A stretch of DNA of 43,417 bases from Halomonas sp. (GCF_014859505.1 NZ_JACUUD010000016.1:1-43417); one strand, 5' to 3'; counted from the stretch's first letter, positions 18,625 through 28,235 are shown. Program-made: numbers and translations. The notes: generated from the letters alone by a model not told the origin.

Positions 18625-20034
18625 ATGTTCAAAGGATTTACCCGCTTCCTGCAGAGTCCAGGCGAACGCCTGAAGTCCTTCTTCGGACCCGACAGTGCCG
18701 CCGCCGGCCCGCTGGAGCCGCGGATCATTCCCCGCCAGGAACACCCGGTGTCGCGCCAGCACTTCAGCGATGCCGCCCTCAAGGTGCTATATCGGCTACA
18801 CAATGCCGGCTACCAGGCCTACCTGGTGGGTGGCTGCATCCGTGACTCCCTGCTCGGGCGCATGCCCAAGGACTTCGACGTGGCCACCGACGCCACGCCG
18901 GAAGAGGTCAAGACGCTGTTTCGCAACTCGCGGATCATCGGCCGGCGCTTTCGCATCGTGCACGTTCGCTTCGGGCGCGAGGTGATCGAGGTCACCACCT
19001 TCCGCGGCAAGCCCGGCGACGATCATGGCGATCATATCGCCCAGCAGTCCGACGAGGGACTGCTGCTGCGCGACAACGTGTGGGGCAACATCCAGGAAGA
19101 CGCCATACGCCGCGATTTCACCATCAATGCCCTCTACTACAGCATCGCCGATTTCTCGATCCACGACTTCGCCAACGGCGTGCGTGACATCGAGGCGCGC
19201 ACCCTGCGCCTGATCGGCGACCCCGCGACCCGCTACCGCGAGGATCCGGTGCGAATGCTGAGGGCGGTGCGCTTCGCCGGCAAGCTCGACTTCCACCTGG
19301 ACCCCGCCAGCGAGGCCCCGATCCGCGAACTGGCCCCGCTGCTGCTGCAGATCCCCCCGGCACGCCTGTTCGACGAGATCCTCAAGCTGTTCATGGGTGG
19401 GCACGGCGTGGAGACCTTCCGCCTGCTGCGCCACTACGGGCTGTTCGAGATGCTCTTCCCGGAAGCCGCGGAGGCCATGGACGAACTGCCCTGGGCCGAG
19501 CCCCTGGTGGAGGCGGCACTGGCCAGCACCGACCGGCGCATCGCCGAGGAGCGCCCGGTCACCCCGGCCTTCCTGTTTGCCGCCCTGCTCTGGGGCCCCG
19601 TGCAGCGGCACCAGGCCGCTCACGAGCGCGACGGCATGCCGCCGATCCCGGCCCTGCAGGCGGCCTCCCAGCAGGTGGTCTCCCGACAGCTGCAGCATAT
19701 CTCGATCCCCAAGCGCTTCAGCCTGCCGATGCGTGACATCTGGGACCTGCAGCAGCGTCTACCGATGCGTCGCGGCCGCCGCGTCTTCCAGACCCGCGAG
19801 CATCCCCGCTTCCGAGCCGCCTACGACCTGCTGCTACTGCGGGAGGCCGCCGGCGAGCTCGAGCCGGGGCTCGGCGATTGGTGGACGGCCTTCCAGAACG
19901 CCGACGAGCATGAGCAACGCCGCCTGCTGGACAAGGTCGGCGCCAACCCCGCCGGCAGCGGCGCACCGCGCAAACGGCGTCCCCGGCGTCGCAAGCCGCG
20001 TAACACTAATGGCGGCGATAACGGCAACGCATGA
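18625..20034 (+). CDS. pcnB: Poly(A) polymerase I
   Basis: PcnB adds 3' poly(A) tails to RNAs, promoting their decay by PNPase and the degradosome. With the start at MFKGFTRFLQ the protein has 469 residues, close to E. coli PcnB. The frame is open for 300 nt upstream, but that part lies inside crcZ and has no homology. The class II nucleotidyltransferase signature is clear: VGGCIRDSLLG (68-78) and catalytic D83/D85 in KDFDV. The C-terminus is very basic (RKRRPRRRKPR), typical of bacterial PAP and unlike CCA-adding enzymes. The ribosome-binding site before the ATG is weak. The stop overlaps the folK start (ATGA). Confidence 0.95.
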   Translation: MFKGFTRFLQSPGERLKSFFGPDSAAAGPLEPRIIPRQEHPVSRQHFSDAALKVLYRLHNAGYQAYLVGGCIRDSLLGRMPKDFDVATDATPEEVKTLFRNSRIIGRRFRIVHVRFGREVIEVTTFRGKPGDDHGDHIAQQSDEGLLLRDNVWGNIQEDAIRRDFTINALYYSIADFSIHDFANGVRDIEARTLRLIGDPATRYREDPVRMLRAVRFAGKLDFHLDPASEAPIRELAPLLLQIPPARLFDEILKLFMGGHGVETFRLLRHYGLFEMLFPEAAEAMDELPWAEPLVEAALASTDRRIAEERPVTPAFLFAALLWGPVQRHQAAHERDGMPPIPALQAASQQVVSRQLQHISIPKRFSLPMRDIWDLQQRLPMRRGRRVFQTREHPRFRAAYDLLLLREAAGELEPGLGDWWTAFQNADEHEQRRLLDKVGANPAGSGAPRKRRPRRRKPRNTNGGDNGNA

Positions 20035-20525
20035 ACTCGCATTGCGCCTGGATCGGCCTGGGCAGCAACCTGGACGATCCGCGCCGGCACGTCGAGCTGG
20101 CCCTCGAGGAGCTCGACCGCCTGCCCCTCACACGCCGTCTGGGCGCCTCACACTGCTATGTCAGCCGGCCGCACGGCCCCCGGGATCAGCCCGACTTCAT
20201 CAACGCCGTGGCGCTGCTGCAGACCCGCCTATCGCCGCTGGCGCTCCTCGACCAGCTGCAGGCCCTGGAACAGCGCCACCGTCGGGTGCGTGCCCGCCGC
20301 TGGGGGCCCCGCACCCTGGACCTGGATCTGCTACTGTTCGATGACAGCGTGATGTCCCTGCCACGTCTGAGCGTGCCACATCCCGAACTGACGCATCGCG
20401 CCTTCGTGGTGATGCCGCTACTGGAGCTGGCCCCGGCGCTTTCGCTGCCGGACGGCAGCCGCCTGGCGGAGCTGGCCCAGACCCTGGAGACCGACGGCCT
20501 GGCAGCGCTGTTACCGACGATCTGA
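20031..20525 (+). CDS. folK: HPPK, 6-hydroxymethyl-dihydropterin pyrophosphokinase
   Basis: FolK transfers pyrophosphate from ATP to 6-hydroxymethyl-7,8-dihydropterin, the step before dihydropteroate synthase (folP, also in this window). The 164-residue protein has the N-terminal GLGSNLDDP motif (about 9-17), the HPPK signature GPRTLDLDLLLFD (about 91-103) with the Mg-binding aspartates, and the PHPELTHRAFV segment. Its start overlaps the pcnB stop in ATGA, so translation is coupled. The last codons contain one of the TGTTACC half-sites of the panB regulatory array. Confidence 0.95.
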   Translation: MNSHCAWIGLGSNLDDPRRHVELALEELDRLPLTRRLGASHCYVSRPHGPRDQPDFINAVALLQTRLSPLALLDQLQALEQRHRRVRARRWGPRTLDLDLLLFDDSVMSLPRLSVPHPELTHRAFVVMPLLELAPALSLPDGSRLAELAQTLETDGLAALLPTI

Positions 20526-20603
20526 TTCCAGCGGGAAGTGTTACCTATCGACACGCCCAGGCGATTCAGGTAACAATCACGGGTTTGTTGCCGCAAAGTT
20601 ACC
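20509..20603 (+). promoter_or_regulatory. Four-site TGTTACC array upstream of panB
   Basis: Half-sites: TGTTACC 20509-20515 (inside the folK end), TGTTACC 20539-20545, GGTAACA (inverted) 20569-20575, and AGTTACC 20597-20603 (6/7). Centres are at 20512, 20542, 20572 and 20600, spacings 30, 30 and 28 bp, i.e. about three helical turns each. The 7-mer is the same as in the crcZ enhancer. The array fills most of the 135-bp folK-panB gap. CbrB binding is inferred. Confidence 0.6.
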
Positions 20604-20611
20604 GGCGGGTC

Positions 20612-20626
20612 AGGCAGTCATGATGC
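20612..20626 (+). promoter_or_regulatory. Possible sigma-54 promoter of panB
   Basis: AGGCAGTCATGATGC has the required GG (20613-20614) and GC (20625-20626) at the correct distance and keeps GGCA of the -24 box and TGC of the -12 box. The start site would be near 20638, giving a leader of about 23 nt with GAGAG before the ATG. The match is moderate, and the nearest half-site lies unusually close (about -38). Confidence 0.4.
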
Positions 20627-20660
20627 GCCTCCCCTGCTGCCACAACGATGAGAGCACGCC

Positions 20661-21452
20661 ATGAAAACCGTCACCCTGAGCACGCTGCAGGCCTTCAAGC
20701 GCGCCGGTGAGTCCTTCAGCTGCCTGACCGCCTACGATGCCTCCTTCGCACGGGCCGCCAGCGACGCCGGCATCGAGGTACTGCTGGTCGGCGACTCCCT
20801 AGGCATGGTCCTGCAGGGCCACGCCAGCACCCTGCCGGTGACCCTCGAGGAGATCTGCTATCACACCCGCTGCGCGGCCCGCGGCAAGGGAGCGAGCCTC
20901 TTGATGGTCGACCTGCCCTTCATGGGCAACGCCAGCACCGAGCGCCTGCTGGAGAACGCCGGCGAGCTGATGCGCGCCGGCGCCGAGCTGGTCAAGGTGG
21001 AGGGCGAGGCGTGGATGGCCGAGGGCATACGCGAGCTGACTCGCCGCGGCGTGCCGGTGTGCGCCCACCTAGGCCTCACCCCGCAGACGGTCTACCAACT
21101 GGGCGGCTACAAGGTGCAGGGCCGCGAGGCCGAGCGCGCCACCCAGATCCTCGAGGATGCCCGTACCCTGGTTGCGGCCGGCGCCTCGGTCATCCTGCTG
21201 GAGTGCGTGCCGGCCAGCCTTGGACGAGCCGTCACCGAGGCGCTGGACGTGCCGGTGATCGGCATCGGCGCCGGTCCCGACACCGACGGTCAGATCCTGG
21301 TGATGCACGATGTGCTGAACGTTACCGCCGGCCGCAAGCCACGCTTCGTCAAGAACTTCATGGCCGATGCCGACGACATCCAGGGCGCCTTCCGGCGCTA
21401 CCACGAGGACGTCAAGGCACGGCGCTTCCCCGCCGAGGAACACTGCTTCTAG
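20661..21452 (+). CDS. panB: Ketopantoate hydroxymethyltransferase
   Basis: PanB makes ketopantoate from 2-ketoisovalerate and 5,10-methylene-tetrahydrofolate, the first committed step to pantothenate and coenzyme A. The 263-residue protein has a TIM-barrel with the conserved segments [14 protein letters not shown] (about 41-54, metal-binding D47), VDLPFMGN (about 91), KVEGE (about 113) and the C-terminal [14 protein letters not shown]. Length is standard. It is the first gene of panB-panC-panD, which are closely spaced (14 and 36 bp), so probably one operon. The preceding intergenic region carries the half-site array described separately. Confidence 0.97.
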   Translation: MKTVTLSTLQAFKRAGESFSCLTAYDASFARAASDAGIEVLLVGDSLGMVLQGHASTLPVTLEEICYHTRCAARGKGASLLMVDLPFMGNASTERLLENAGELMRAGAELVKVEGEAWMAEGIRELTRRGVPVCAHLGLTPQTVYQLGGYKVQGREAERATQILEDARTLVAAGASVILLECVPASLGRAVTEALDVPVIGIGAGPDTDGQILVMHDVLNVTAGRKPRFVKNFMADADDIQGAFRRYHEDVKARRFPAEEHCF

Positions 21453-21466
21453 CCCTGGAGCCTGTC

Positions 21467-22315
21467 ATGCGTACCCTCAGAGAGACCCTCGCCCTGCGCG
21501 AGGCGCTGGCGGACGTTCGTCGTCGCGGCGAGCGCATCGCCCTGGTCCCCACCATGGGCAACCTGCACGACGGTCACCTGGCGCTGGTCGCCGCGGCCCG
21601 CGAGCGCGCCGAGGTGGTGATCGCCACCATCTTCGTCAACCCCATGCAGTTCGGGGCAGGCGAGGACATGGATGCCTACCCGCGCACACTCGAGGAGGAT
21701 CAGACCGGGCTCGAGGCGGCCGGTTGCGACCTGCTGTTCGCTCCCGAGACCGCCACCGTCTATCCGCGCGGGCTCGAGGCCCAGACCCGCATCGTGGTGC
21801 CCGACGTCACCGAGGGGCTGTGTGGCGCCTCACGACCCGGCCACTTCGATGGCGTCTCCACCGTCGTCGGCATGCTCTTCAACCTGGTACAGCCCGACAT
21901 CGCCTGCTTCGGCGAGAAGGACTACCAGCAGCTGGCGGTGATCCGCCGCATGGTGGCCGACCTGCACTTCCCCATCGAGGTCGTCGGCGTGCCCATCGTG
22001 CGCGCCGAGGACGGCCTCGCGCTCTCCTCACGCAACGGCTACCTGAGTGCCGAACAGCGCTCGGCGGCGCCACGGCTCTATCAGACCCTGTGCGAACTGC
22101 GCCAGGGCCTGGAGGCCGGCGAGGCGACCGGGCCGACCCTCGCCAGCGGATACGCCCGCCTGCAGGAGGCCGGCTTCGCACCGGACTACCTGGAGCTGCG
22201 CGCGGCCGACCTGGGCCCCGTCACGCCGACGACCCGCGAGGCCGTGCTGCTGGCCGCCGCCCGCCTGGGCTCGACCCGACTGATCGACAACCTGACCCTG
22301 ACCCTGCCGCGCTGA
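21467..22315 (+). CDS. panC: Pantothenate synthetase
   Basis: PanC joins pantoate and beta-alanine using ATP, forming pantothenate through a pantoyl-adenylate intermediate. The start at [10 protein letters not shown] gives 282 residues (family about 280); a longer open frame upstream is only overlap with panB. Motifs: [14 protein letters not shown] (about 29-42) with the nucleotide-binding HxGH-like [12 protein letters not shown] (about 146), and SSRNGYLS, the KMSKS-like loop. GGAG lies 7 nt before the ATG. It follows panB by 14 bp. Confidence 0.96.
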   Translation: MRTLRETLALREALADVRRRGERIALVPTMGNLHDGHLALVAAARERAEVVIATIFVNPMQFGAGEDMDAYPRTLEEDQTGLEAAGCDLLFAPETATVYPRGLEAQTRIVVPDVTEGLCGASRPGHFDGVSTVVGMLFNLVQPDIACFGEKDYQQLAVIRRMVADLHFPIEVVGVPIVRAEDGLALSSRNGYLSAEQRSAAPRLYQTLCELRQGLEAGEATGPTLASGYARLQEAGFAPDYLELRAADLGPVTPTTREAVLLAAARLGSTRLIDNLTLTLPR

Positions 22316-22351
22316 CGCGCCGCCCATCCGCTTCCGGAGGATCACGCTTCC

Positions 22352-22732
22352 ATGTTCACCATCATGCTCAAGGCCAAGCTGCACATGGCCCGCGTCACCC
22401 ATGCCGTGCTCAACTACGAGGGCTCCTGCGCCATCGACGGCGAACTGCTCGACATGTCCGGCATTCGCGAGAATGAGCAGGTCCAGATCTACAACGTCGA
22501 GAATGGCCAGCGCTTCACCACCTACGCCATCCGCGCCGAGGAGGGCTCCAGGGTGATCTCCGTCAACGGCGCCGCCGCCCACCTGGCCGGCCCCGGCGAT
22601 CGCGTGATCATCTGCAGCTACGCCCACTACAGCGACGCCGAGCTGGAGAACCACCAGCCGGCGCTGGTCTACCTCCAGGAAGGCAACGCGATCAGCCACA
22701 CCAGCCACGCGATTCCCGTGCAGATGGCCTGA
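22352..22732 (+). CDS. panD: Aspartate 1-decarboxylase (pyruvoyl enzyme)
   Basis: PanD decarboxylates aspartate to beta-alanine, the second substrate of PanC. It is made as a 126-residue proenzyme that cleaves itself between G24 and S25 in YEGSCAID to create the pyruvoyl cofactor. The Lys at position 9 and the catalytic Tyr of the TTYAIR segment are present. Length and sequence are typical. CGGAGG is found before the ATG. Cleavage usually needs the maturation factor PanZ in enterics or is spontaneous elsewhere; nothing in the window decides this. Confidence 0.97.
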   Translation: MFTIMLKAKLHMARVTHAVLNYEGSCAIDGELLDMSGIRENEQVQIYNVENGQRFTTYAIRAEEGSRVISVNGAAAHLAGPGDRVIICSYAHYSDAELENHQPALVYLQEGNAISHTSHAIPVQMA

Positions 22733-22740
22733 CGTTTGCC

Positions 22741-22764
22741 GCGGCACCCCCGACGGGGTGCCGC
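22741..22764 (+). terminator. Hairpin after panD
   Basis: Perfect 10-bp stem GCGGCACCCC / GGGGTGCCGC with a CGAC loop, 8 bp after the panD stop. No T tract follows, so it may be a weak terminator or processing/stability hairpin ending the pan operon. Confidence 0.5.
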
Positions 22765-22903
22765 CAACACCCAGCGAGTCCGGTCATGCGGCCATGGAAG
22801 CATTGCCGCCACGCACAAGCGTCCCCTATGCTGAGACCCTCGGTCGTGTCCGGCTGCCGCGACAAGGCCGCAAACTCGTCATCCCATTCAGGAGAACACT
22901 CCC

Positions 22904-24079
22904 ATGCAAGAAGTGGTGATCGTTGCCGCACGCCGCACCGCCGTCGGCTCCTTTGGCGGCTCCCTGGCCGGCATCCCCGCCAGCGACCTCGGCGCCCTGG
23001 TGATCAAGGACCTGCTTGCCACCACCGGTGTCTCCGGTGACCAGGTCGACGAGGTGCTGCTGGGCCAGGTACTGACCGCCGGCGTGGGCCAGAACCCCGC
23101 CCGCCAGGCCGCCATCAAGGCCGGCCTGCCCGATACTGTCCCCGCCATGACCATCAACAAGGTGTGCGGCTCCGGCCTCAAGGCCCTTCACCTGGCCACC
23201 CAGGCGATCCGCTGCGGCGACGCCGAGCTGATCATCGCCGGCGGTCAGGAGAACATGTCCGCCTCGCCCCACGTGCTTCCCAACTCCCGTAACGGCCAGC
23301 GCATGGGCGACTGGAAGGCCGTGGATACCATGGTTCATGACGGCCTGTGGGACGCCTTCAACAACTACCACATGGGCATCACCGCCGAGAACGTCGCCGA
23401 GAAGTACGCCATCACTCGCGAAGAGATGGACGAGTTTGCCGCCGCCTCCCAGCAGAAGGCTGCCACTGCCATCCGCGACGGCAAGTTCAAGGGCCAGATC
23501 GTTCCCGTGGAGATTCCCCAGCGCAAGGGCGACCCGGTGGTCTTCGACACCGACGAGAACCCCCGCGAGGTGAGCGCCGACAAGCTCGCCGGCATGCGCC
23601 CCGCCTTCAAGAAGGACGGCACCGTCACCGCAGGCAACGCCTCCTCCCTGAACGACGGCGCCGCCGCGGTGATGCTCTGCTCCGCCGAGAAGGCCAAGGC
23701 CCTGGGCCTTACGCCCCTGGCGCGCATTGCCGCCTACAGCAACGCCGGCGTCGACCCGGCGATCATGGGCATCGGCCCGGCCCCGGCCACCCGCCTCTGC
23801 CTGGAGAAGGCCGGCTGGAGCCTGGATGACCTCGATCTGGTCGAGGCCAACGAGGCCTTCGCCGCCCAGGCCCTCTCCGTCAACAAGGAGCTCGGCTGGG
23901 ACGTGAGCAAGGTCAACGTCAACGGCGGCGCCATCGCGCTGGGCCACCCCATCGGCGCCTCCGGCTGCCGCATCCTGGTGACCCTGCTGCACGAGATGAT
24001 CGCCCGCGACGCCAAGAAGGGCCTCGCGACGCTGTGCATCGGCGGTGGCCAGGGCGTGGCTCTCGCCATCGAGAGATAA
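22904..24079 (+). CDS. Acetyl-CoA C-acetyltransferase (biosynthetic thiolase)
   Basis: This thiolase condenses two acetyl-CoA to acetoacetyl-CoA, or the reverse. The 391-residue length and the catalytic residues C88 (NKVCGSG), H348 ([10 protein letters not shown]) and C378 (LCIGGGQG) match the short-chain biosynthetic type (PhaA/AtoB) almost residue for residue. It could feed polyhydroxybutyrate synthesis or act in short-chain fatty-acid breakdown; no phaB, phaC or ato gene is nearby to decide, so no symbol is given. AGGAG lies 9 nt before the ATG. It stands alone between panD and a strong bidirectional terminator. Confidence 0.93.
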   Translation: MQEVVIVAARRTAVGSFGGSLAGIPASDLGALVIKDLLATTGVSGDQVDEVLLGQVLTAGVGQNPARQAAIKAGLPDTVPAMTINKVCGSGLKALHLATQAIRCGDAELIIAGGQENMSASPHVLPNSRNGQRMGDWKAVDTMVHDGLWDAFNNYHMGITAENVAEKYAITREEMDEFAAASQQKAATAIRDGKFKGQIVPVEIPQRKGDPVVFDTDENPREVSADKLAGMRPAFKKDGTVTAGNASSLNDGAAAVMLCSAEKAKALGLTPLARIAAYSNAGVDPAIMGIGPAPATRLCLEKAGWSLDDLDLVEANEAFAAQALSVNKELGWDVSKVNVNGGAIALGHPIGASGCRILVTLLHEMIARDAKKGLATLCIGGGQGVALAIER

Positions 24080-24111
24080 CGGCTGGAAGCACTTCAGTAG
24101 AGCCCGACAAG

Positions 24112-24152
24112 AAACCGCCCCCGCAGCCGAGCTGCGGGGGCGGTTTTTTCTT
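24112..24152 (+). terminator. Bidirectional terminator, thiolase/pnp
   Basis: A perfect 16-bp stem (AAACCGCCCCCGCAGC and its complement) with a CGA loop, followed on the plus strand by TTTCTT and on the minus strand by TTTCTTG. It ends the thiolase transcript and, from the other side, the pnp transcript. Confidence 0.93.
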
Positions 24153-24178
24153 GCGCCTACTTCCTGGGCACTCGGCGC

Positions 24179-26314
24179 TTACAGCTCGGGTTCGGCGACC
24201 TGCTCGGCCTCGAACGCCGCCTTCTCTTCGGGGGTGATCTCCTTGATGGTGAGCTTCACCCGGTTGCGGTTGTCGATGTCGAGGACCTTGACCACCACCT
24301 CGTCACCCTCGTTGAGGAAATCTCGCACGTCGTTGACCCGCTCCGGCACGATCTGGGAGATGTGCACAAGCCCGTCGGTGCCCGGCATGATGTTGACGAA
24401 GGCGCCGAAGTCGGCAATGCGGGCCACCTTGCCCAGATAGAGCTTGCCGATCTCCGCCTCGGCAGTGATCGCAAGCACGGTGTCGATCGCCCGCTTGGCC
24501 GCCGCCTTGTCCTCGGCGTAGATGCGCACGGTGCCGTCGTCGTCCAGGTCGATGGAGGCGCCGGTATCCTCGCAGATCTTGCGGATGGTGGCGCCGCCCT
24601 TGCCGATGACGTCGCGGATCTTGTCCGGGGCGATCTTGATGGTCGCCATGGAGGGGGCGTTGTCGGAGACCTCGGTACGGCTCTGGCCGATCACCTCATT
24701 CATCTGCGCGAGAATGCCGAGGCGAGCCTCCAGGGCCTGCTGCAGCGCCTGCTCCATGATCTCCTCGTTGATGCCCTCGATCTTGATGTCCATCTGCAGG
24801 GCGGTGACGCCCTCAGAGGAACCGGCCACCTTGAAGTCCATGTCGCCGAGGTGATCCTCGTCACCCAGGATATCGGTCAGCACGGCGAAGCCGTCGTCAT
24901 CCTTGACCAGGCCCATGGCGATGCCGGCCACCGGCGCTTTCATCGGCACGCCGGCATCCATCAGCGCCAGCGACGTGCCGCACACCGAGGCCATGGAGCT
25001 GGAGCCGTTTGACTCGGTGATCTCGGAGACCACGCGGATGGTGTAGGGAAACTCCGCCTCGTCGGGCAGCATGGCCTGCACGCCCCGACGCGCCAGGCGG
25101 CCGTGGCCGATCTCGCGACGCTTGGGACCGCCCATGAAGCCGGCCTCGCCCACGCAGTAGGGGGGGAAGTTGTAGTGCAGCAGGAAGCGGTCCTTGCGCT
25201 CGCCCTCCAGCGACTCGATCAGCTGGGAGTCACGCAGGGTGCCCAGGGTGGCGACCACGATGGCCTGGGTCTCGCCGCGGGTGAAGATGGCCGAGCCGTG
25301 GGTCTTGGGCAGGCTGCCCACCTCGATGGCCAGCGGGCGCACGGTCTTCAGGTCGCGACCGTCGATGCGCGGTTCGCCCTTGACCACGCGATGGCGCACC
25401 ACGCGCTTCTCGAGGGCGGCGAAGGCCCCCTTCACCTCATCGATGCCGAACTTGCCTGCCTCTTCACCGGACAGCTGCTCCACGGCCTCGGCCTTGAGGG
25501 CGGAGAGCGCATCCTGACGGACCATCTTGTCGGTGATGCGATAGGCCTCGCCCACCCTGGTCTCGAAAGCGCTGGCCACGGCGGCCTTGAGCTCGGTGTT
25601 CTCGGCGGCCGGCTGCCAGTCCCACTTCGGCTTGCCGGCCTCGGCGACCAGCTCGTTGATGGCCTTGATGGCAACCTGCATCTCCATGTGGCCATAGAGC
25701 ACGGCACCGAGCATCTCGTCCTCGAGCAGTTCCTTGGCCTCGGACTCCACCATCAGCACCGCCTTCTCGGTGCCGGCCACCACCATGTCCAATTCGGATT
25801 TCGCCAGCTCCTCGACGGTGGGGTTGAGGAAGTAGCCATTCTCCTCGTCGAAGCCGACGCGGGCCGCTGCGATCGGACCCTTGAACGGCACGCCGGAAAT
25901 GGCCAGAGCCGCGGAGGTGCCCAGCAGCGCCGCGATATCCGGATCATGATTGCGGTCGGTGGAGAGCACCGTGCAGACGACCTGCACCTCGTTCATGAAG
26001 CCCTTGGGGAAGAGTGGGCGGATCGGGCGGTCGATCAGCCGCGAGGTGAGGGTCTCCTTCTCGGTGGGACGCCCCTCGCGCTTGAAGAAGCCGCCGGGAA
26101 TCTTGCCGACCGCGTAGGTCTTCTCCTGGTAGAACACCCCCAGCGGGAAGAAGGGCTGAGCAGGATTGGCCTCTTTCTTGGCCACCACGGTGCACAGCAC
26201 CACGGTGTCGTCCATGGTGACCATCACGGCACCGGTGGCCTGGCGGGCGATGCGCCCGGTTTCCAGGGTGACGGTGCTGCGACCGTACTGAAATGTCTTC
26301 TTGACCGGATTCAC
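24179..26314 (-). CDS. pnp: Polyribonucleotide nucleotidyltransferase (PNPase)
   Basis: PNPase is a trimeric 3'-5' phosphorolytic exonuclease and degradosome subunit. The start was set at a GTG (26312-26314) encoding the usual N-terminus [18 protein letters not shown] lies 7-8 nt upstream and the resulting 711 residues equal the E. coli length. The frame is open 36 codons further upstream, into the rpsO-pnp hairpins, without homology. Domains: two RNase PH domains (about 10-230 and 310-550) with the catalytic FTRGETQ and DxxxD region near residue 485, a KH domain (about 555-615, [10 protein letters not shown]) and an S1 domain (about 620-690). It follows rpsO, as in E. coli, where PNPase autoregulates through the leader hairpin. 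Confidence 0.96.
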   Translation of the reverse strand: MNPVKKTFQYGRSTVTLETGRIARQATGAVMVTMDDTVVLCTVVAKKEANPAQPFFPLGVFYQEKTYAVGKIPGGFFKREGRPTEKETLTSRLIDRPIRPLFPKGFMNEVQVVCTVLSTDRNHDPDIAALLGTSAALAISGVPFKGPIAAARVGFDEENGYFLNPTVEELAKSELDMVVAGTEKAVLMVESEAKELLEDEMLGAVLYGHMEMQVAIKAINELVAEAGKPKWDWQPAAENTELKAAVASAFETRVGEAYRITDKMVRQDALSALKAEAVEQLSGEEAGKFGIDEVKGAFAALEKRVVRHRVVKGEPRIDGRDLKTVRPLAIEVGSLPKTHGSAIFTRGETQAIVVATLGTLRDSQLIESLEGERKDRFLLHYNFPPYCVGEAGFMGGPKRREIGHGRLARRGVQAMLPDEAEFPYTIRVVSEITESNGSSSMASVCGTSLALMDAGVPMKAPVAGIAMGLVKDDDGFAVLTDILGDEDHLGDMDFKVAGSSEGVTALQMDIKIEGINEEIMEQALQQALEARLGILAQMNEVIGQSRTEVSDNAPSMATIKIAPDKIRDVIGKGGATIRKICEDTGASIDLDDDGTVRIYAEDKAAAKRAIDTVLAITAEAEIGKLYLGKVARIADFGAFVNIMPGTDGLVHISQIVPERVNDVRDFLNEGDEVVVKVLDIDNRNRVKLTIKEITPEEKAAFEAEQVAEPEL

Positions 26315-26428
26315 GGCGACTTCCTTCAACGTTACTTTTCTGTGTTTGGTTCGTTTCGACTCGGCGACCATTTTAGGGGTTGACGCGCCCCGCGGCCACC
26401 GGATGGCGACATTTCCGCCCATATACGC

Positions 26429-26462
26429 AAAACGGGTAGCCCCTGAAGGGGCTACCCGTTTT
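26429..26462 (-). terminator. rpsO-pnp intergenic terminator hairpin
   Basis: A perfect 15-bp stem (AAAACGGGTAGCCCC and its complement) with a 4-nt loop lies between rpsO and pnp; on the minus strand the stem ends in TTTT. It corresponds in position to the rpsO terminator t1 of E. coli, through which part of the transcription continues into pnp. Confidence 0.85.
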
Positions 26463-26471
26463 GAAAAAGCT

Positions 26472-26511
26472 TAAGAAAAGAGGATTTCGTTAACGAAATA
26501 CCCTTTTCTTA
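26472..26511 (-). repeat. 40-nt near-perfect palindrome overlapping the rpsO stop
   Basis: The sequence folds back on itself over 20 bp with two mismatches; its core TTTCGTTAACGAAA is a perfect palindrome. The outer arm includes the rpsO stop codon (TAA). It directly precedes the terminator hairpin in the transcript. Size and place suggest an RNase III or RNase E processing element for rpsO-pnp. Confidence 0.7.
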
Positions 26512-26778
26512 GCGACGCAGGCCCAGACGCTGGATCAGTGCCTGATAGCGTTCGAAATCCTTGCGCTTCAGGTAGTCCAGCAGCTTGCGGCGCTGGTTGA
26601 CCATGCGGATCAGGCCACGACGGGAGTGGTGATCCTGCTTGTTGGTCTTGAAGTGGTCCTGCAGGCCATCGATATTGGCGCTGAGCAGGGCAACCTGCAC
26701 TTCGGGGGAACCGGTATCGTTGTCGCCACGACCGAATTCGTTGACGATTGTGGCCTTCTGTTCGGCGGTGAGTGCCAT
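26509..26778 (-). CDS. rpsO: 30S ribosomal protein S15
   Basis: S15 is a primary 16S rRNA-binding protein that organises the central domain (platform) of the small subunit. The 89-residue sequence is the full family length and contains the DTGSPEVQ motif (about 21-28) and the HHSRRGL and RRKLLDYLK segments that contact rRNA. GGAGAGAC precedes the ATG. It is located between truB and pnp, as in E. coli. In E. coli S15 represses its own mRNA by a pseudoknot; I cannot confirm a similar structure in the 78-bp leader. Confidence 0.97.
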   Translation of the reverse strand: MALTAEQKATIVNEFGRGDNDTGSPEVQVALLSANIDGLQDHFKTNKQDHHSRRGLIRMVNQRRKLLDYLKRKDFERYQALIQRLGLRR

Positions 26779-26856
26779 CTGTCTCTCCAGTAAGCAATAT
26801 GCCTGAATGATGTGTGTGTGAGACCACGCATATTTGCAGTCTCGGGCGTTTCTCCC

Positions 26857-27774
26857 TCAATCGGCTGCGGTGCTTAGCAGCCGTTTCGGTGCCACCTCCT
26901 GTGGCGCCGTAACCGCGCCGAGGCCCAGGAAGGCCCCATCGCAGTAGAGTCTTGCCGTCTCGCCGGTACCGATGCCCGAGGCATCGACCCGAGCCGCCTG
27001 ACCCAGGATCAGGCGAGCGGCCGCCGAGGCGTCAAGCTCGAGCCTCGGCAGGTGAGCGACCAGCACGTCGACGGGCAGTAGCGTCGCCTCCCGGGCGGCC
27101 TGGTCGGGCAGCGCCTCCAGGGCCTCGAGGGTCAGCATGCCCTCCGCGGTGAAGGGGCCTGTCGCCAGGCGACGCAGCGCGCTGATATGCGCACCGGTGC
27201 CCAGGGCCAGGCCGATATCCTCGGCCAGGGTGCGCACATAGGTGCCCTTGCTGACCTTCACTTCCAGTTCGAAGGCCGTGCCCTCGAAGGCAAGAAGCCG
27301 GGCATCATACACCGTCACGCGGCGTGCTGCACGCTCGACCGACTTGCCTTCACGGGCCAGCTCATAGAGCTTGCGCCCCTGATGCTTGAGCGCCGAGTAC
27401 ATCGGCGGCACCTGCTCGATCTCGCCGCGGAAGCGCTCCAGCGCCCCCTCGACATCGGCCGCGGTCAGCCTTGGCACCTCGCGCCGCTCGACTACCTCGC
27501 CCTCGGCATCACCGGTGTCGGTCACTGCCCCCAGTTCGACCCGGGTACGGTAGACCTTGTCGGCGGCCAGCAGGTGAGCGGAGAACTTGGTCGCCTCACC
27601 GAAGCAGGCCGGCAGCAGCCCGGTGGCCATGGGATCCAGGGTGCCGGTATGACCGGCCTTCTGGGCCTGGAACAGCCGCCGAGCACGCTGCAGGGCGTGA
27701 TTGCTGGACACGCCCTTGGGCTTGTCCAGCAGCAGGACCCCGTTGACCGGCAGACCGCGACGCCGACGCGCCAT
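26857..27774 (-). CDS. truB: tRNA pseudouridine-55 synthase
   Basis: TruB converts U55 in the T-loop of tRNAs to pseudouridine and also acts as a tRNA folding chaperone. The 305-residue protein has the catalytic aspartate D47 in [12 protein letters not shown], the family motif I at [14 protein letters not shown] (11-24), and [13 protein letters not shown] near 178. A C-terminal PUA-like domain lies after about 250. The start overlaps the rbfA stop by one base (TGATG), indicating coupling within the nusA-infB operon. A hydrophilic, arginine-rich N-terminus (MARRRRG) precedes the core. Confidence 0.96.
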   Translation of the reverse strand: MARRRRGLPVNGVLLLDKPKGVSSNHALQRARRLFQAQKAGHTGTLDPMATGLLPACFGEATKFSAHLLAADKVYRTRVELGAVTDTGDAEGEVVERREVPRLTAADVEGALERFRGEIEQVPPMYSALKHQGRKLYELAREGKSVERAARRVTVYDARLLAFEGTAFELEVKVSKGTYVRTLAEDIGLALGTGAHISALRRLATGPFTAEGMLTLEALEALPDQAAREATLLPVDVLVAHLPRLELDASAAARLILGQAARVDASGIGTGETARLYCDGAFLGLGAVTAPQEVAPKRLLSTAAD

Positions 27775-28235
27775 CAGTCGCGCCCGCTGTTGCCGGGCTC
27801 GTCGTTGCCAGCCTGTTCACCATCCTGCTCGGCGCGCTCGTCAGCGTTCGCATCGCCGCTCTCGTCGCCTTGCCGGGAGAGGTCGCTGGCGACCGCCTCC
27901 TGGATCAACGAGGAGAGCCGTTGGCCCCGCACCACGCTCTCGTCGTAGTGGAAGCGCAGCTCCGGCACGTGGCGCAGCTTGATGCGCTTGGCGACCTGGC
28001 CGCGCAGAAAACCGGCGGCCTGCTTGAGAACCTTGAGGTTCTCCTTGATCCGCTCCGGGGTGTCCTCGCCCAGCAGGGTCACGTGGACATCGGCATAGCC
28101 GAGGTCACGGCTGACCTCGACGCCACTGACTGTCACCATGCCCAGCCGCGGGTCCTTGACCTCGCGCTGGATGAGGACCGCCAGCTCCTTCTGGAGCTGG
28201 TCGGCCACCCGGTCGGTTCGCTTGAACTCGCGCAT
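27774..28235 (-). CDS. rbfA: 30S ribosome-binding factor A
   Basis: RbfA binds immature 30S subunits and helps 16S rRNA 5'-end maturation; it is also important in the cold. Residues 1-115 form the KH-like domain, with the conserved N-terminus REFKRTDRVADQLQKEL and the segment PELRFHYDES. The last 35 residues are an acidic, Asp/Glu/Gly-rich, probably disordered tail, making the protein 153 residues, longer than E. coli (133). AGGAG lies 6 nt upstream of the ATG. It sits between infB (18 bp) and truB (1-base overlap). Confidence 0.95.
   Translation of the reverse strand: MREFKRTDRVADQLQKELAVLIQREVKDPRLGMVTVSGVEVSRDLGYADVHVTLLGEDTPERIKENLKVLKQAAGFLRGQVAKRIKLRHVPELRFHYDESVVRGQRLSSLIQEAVASDLSRQGDESGDANADERAEQDGEQAGNDEPGNSGRD

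Noticed and set aside
25103..26383. 426-codon plus-strand open frame opposite pnp
   Set aside because: Same antisense effect; no recognisable domain.
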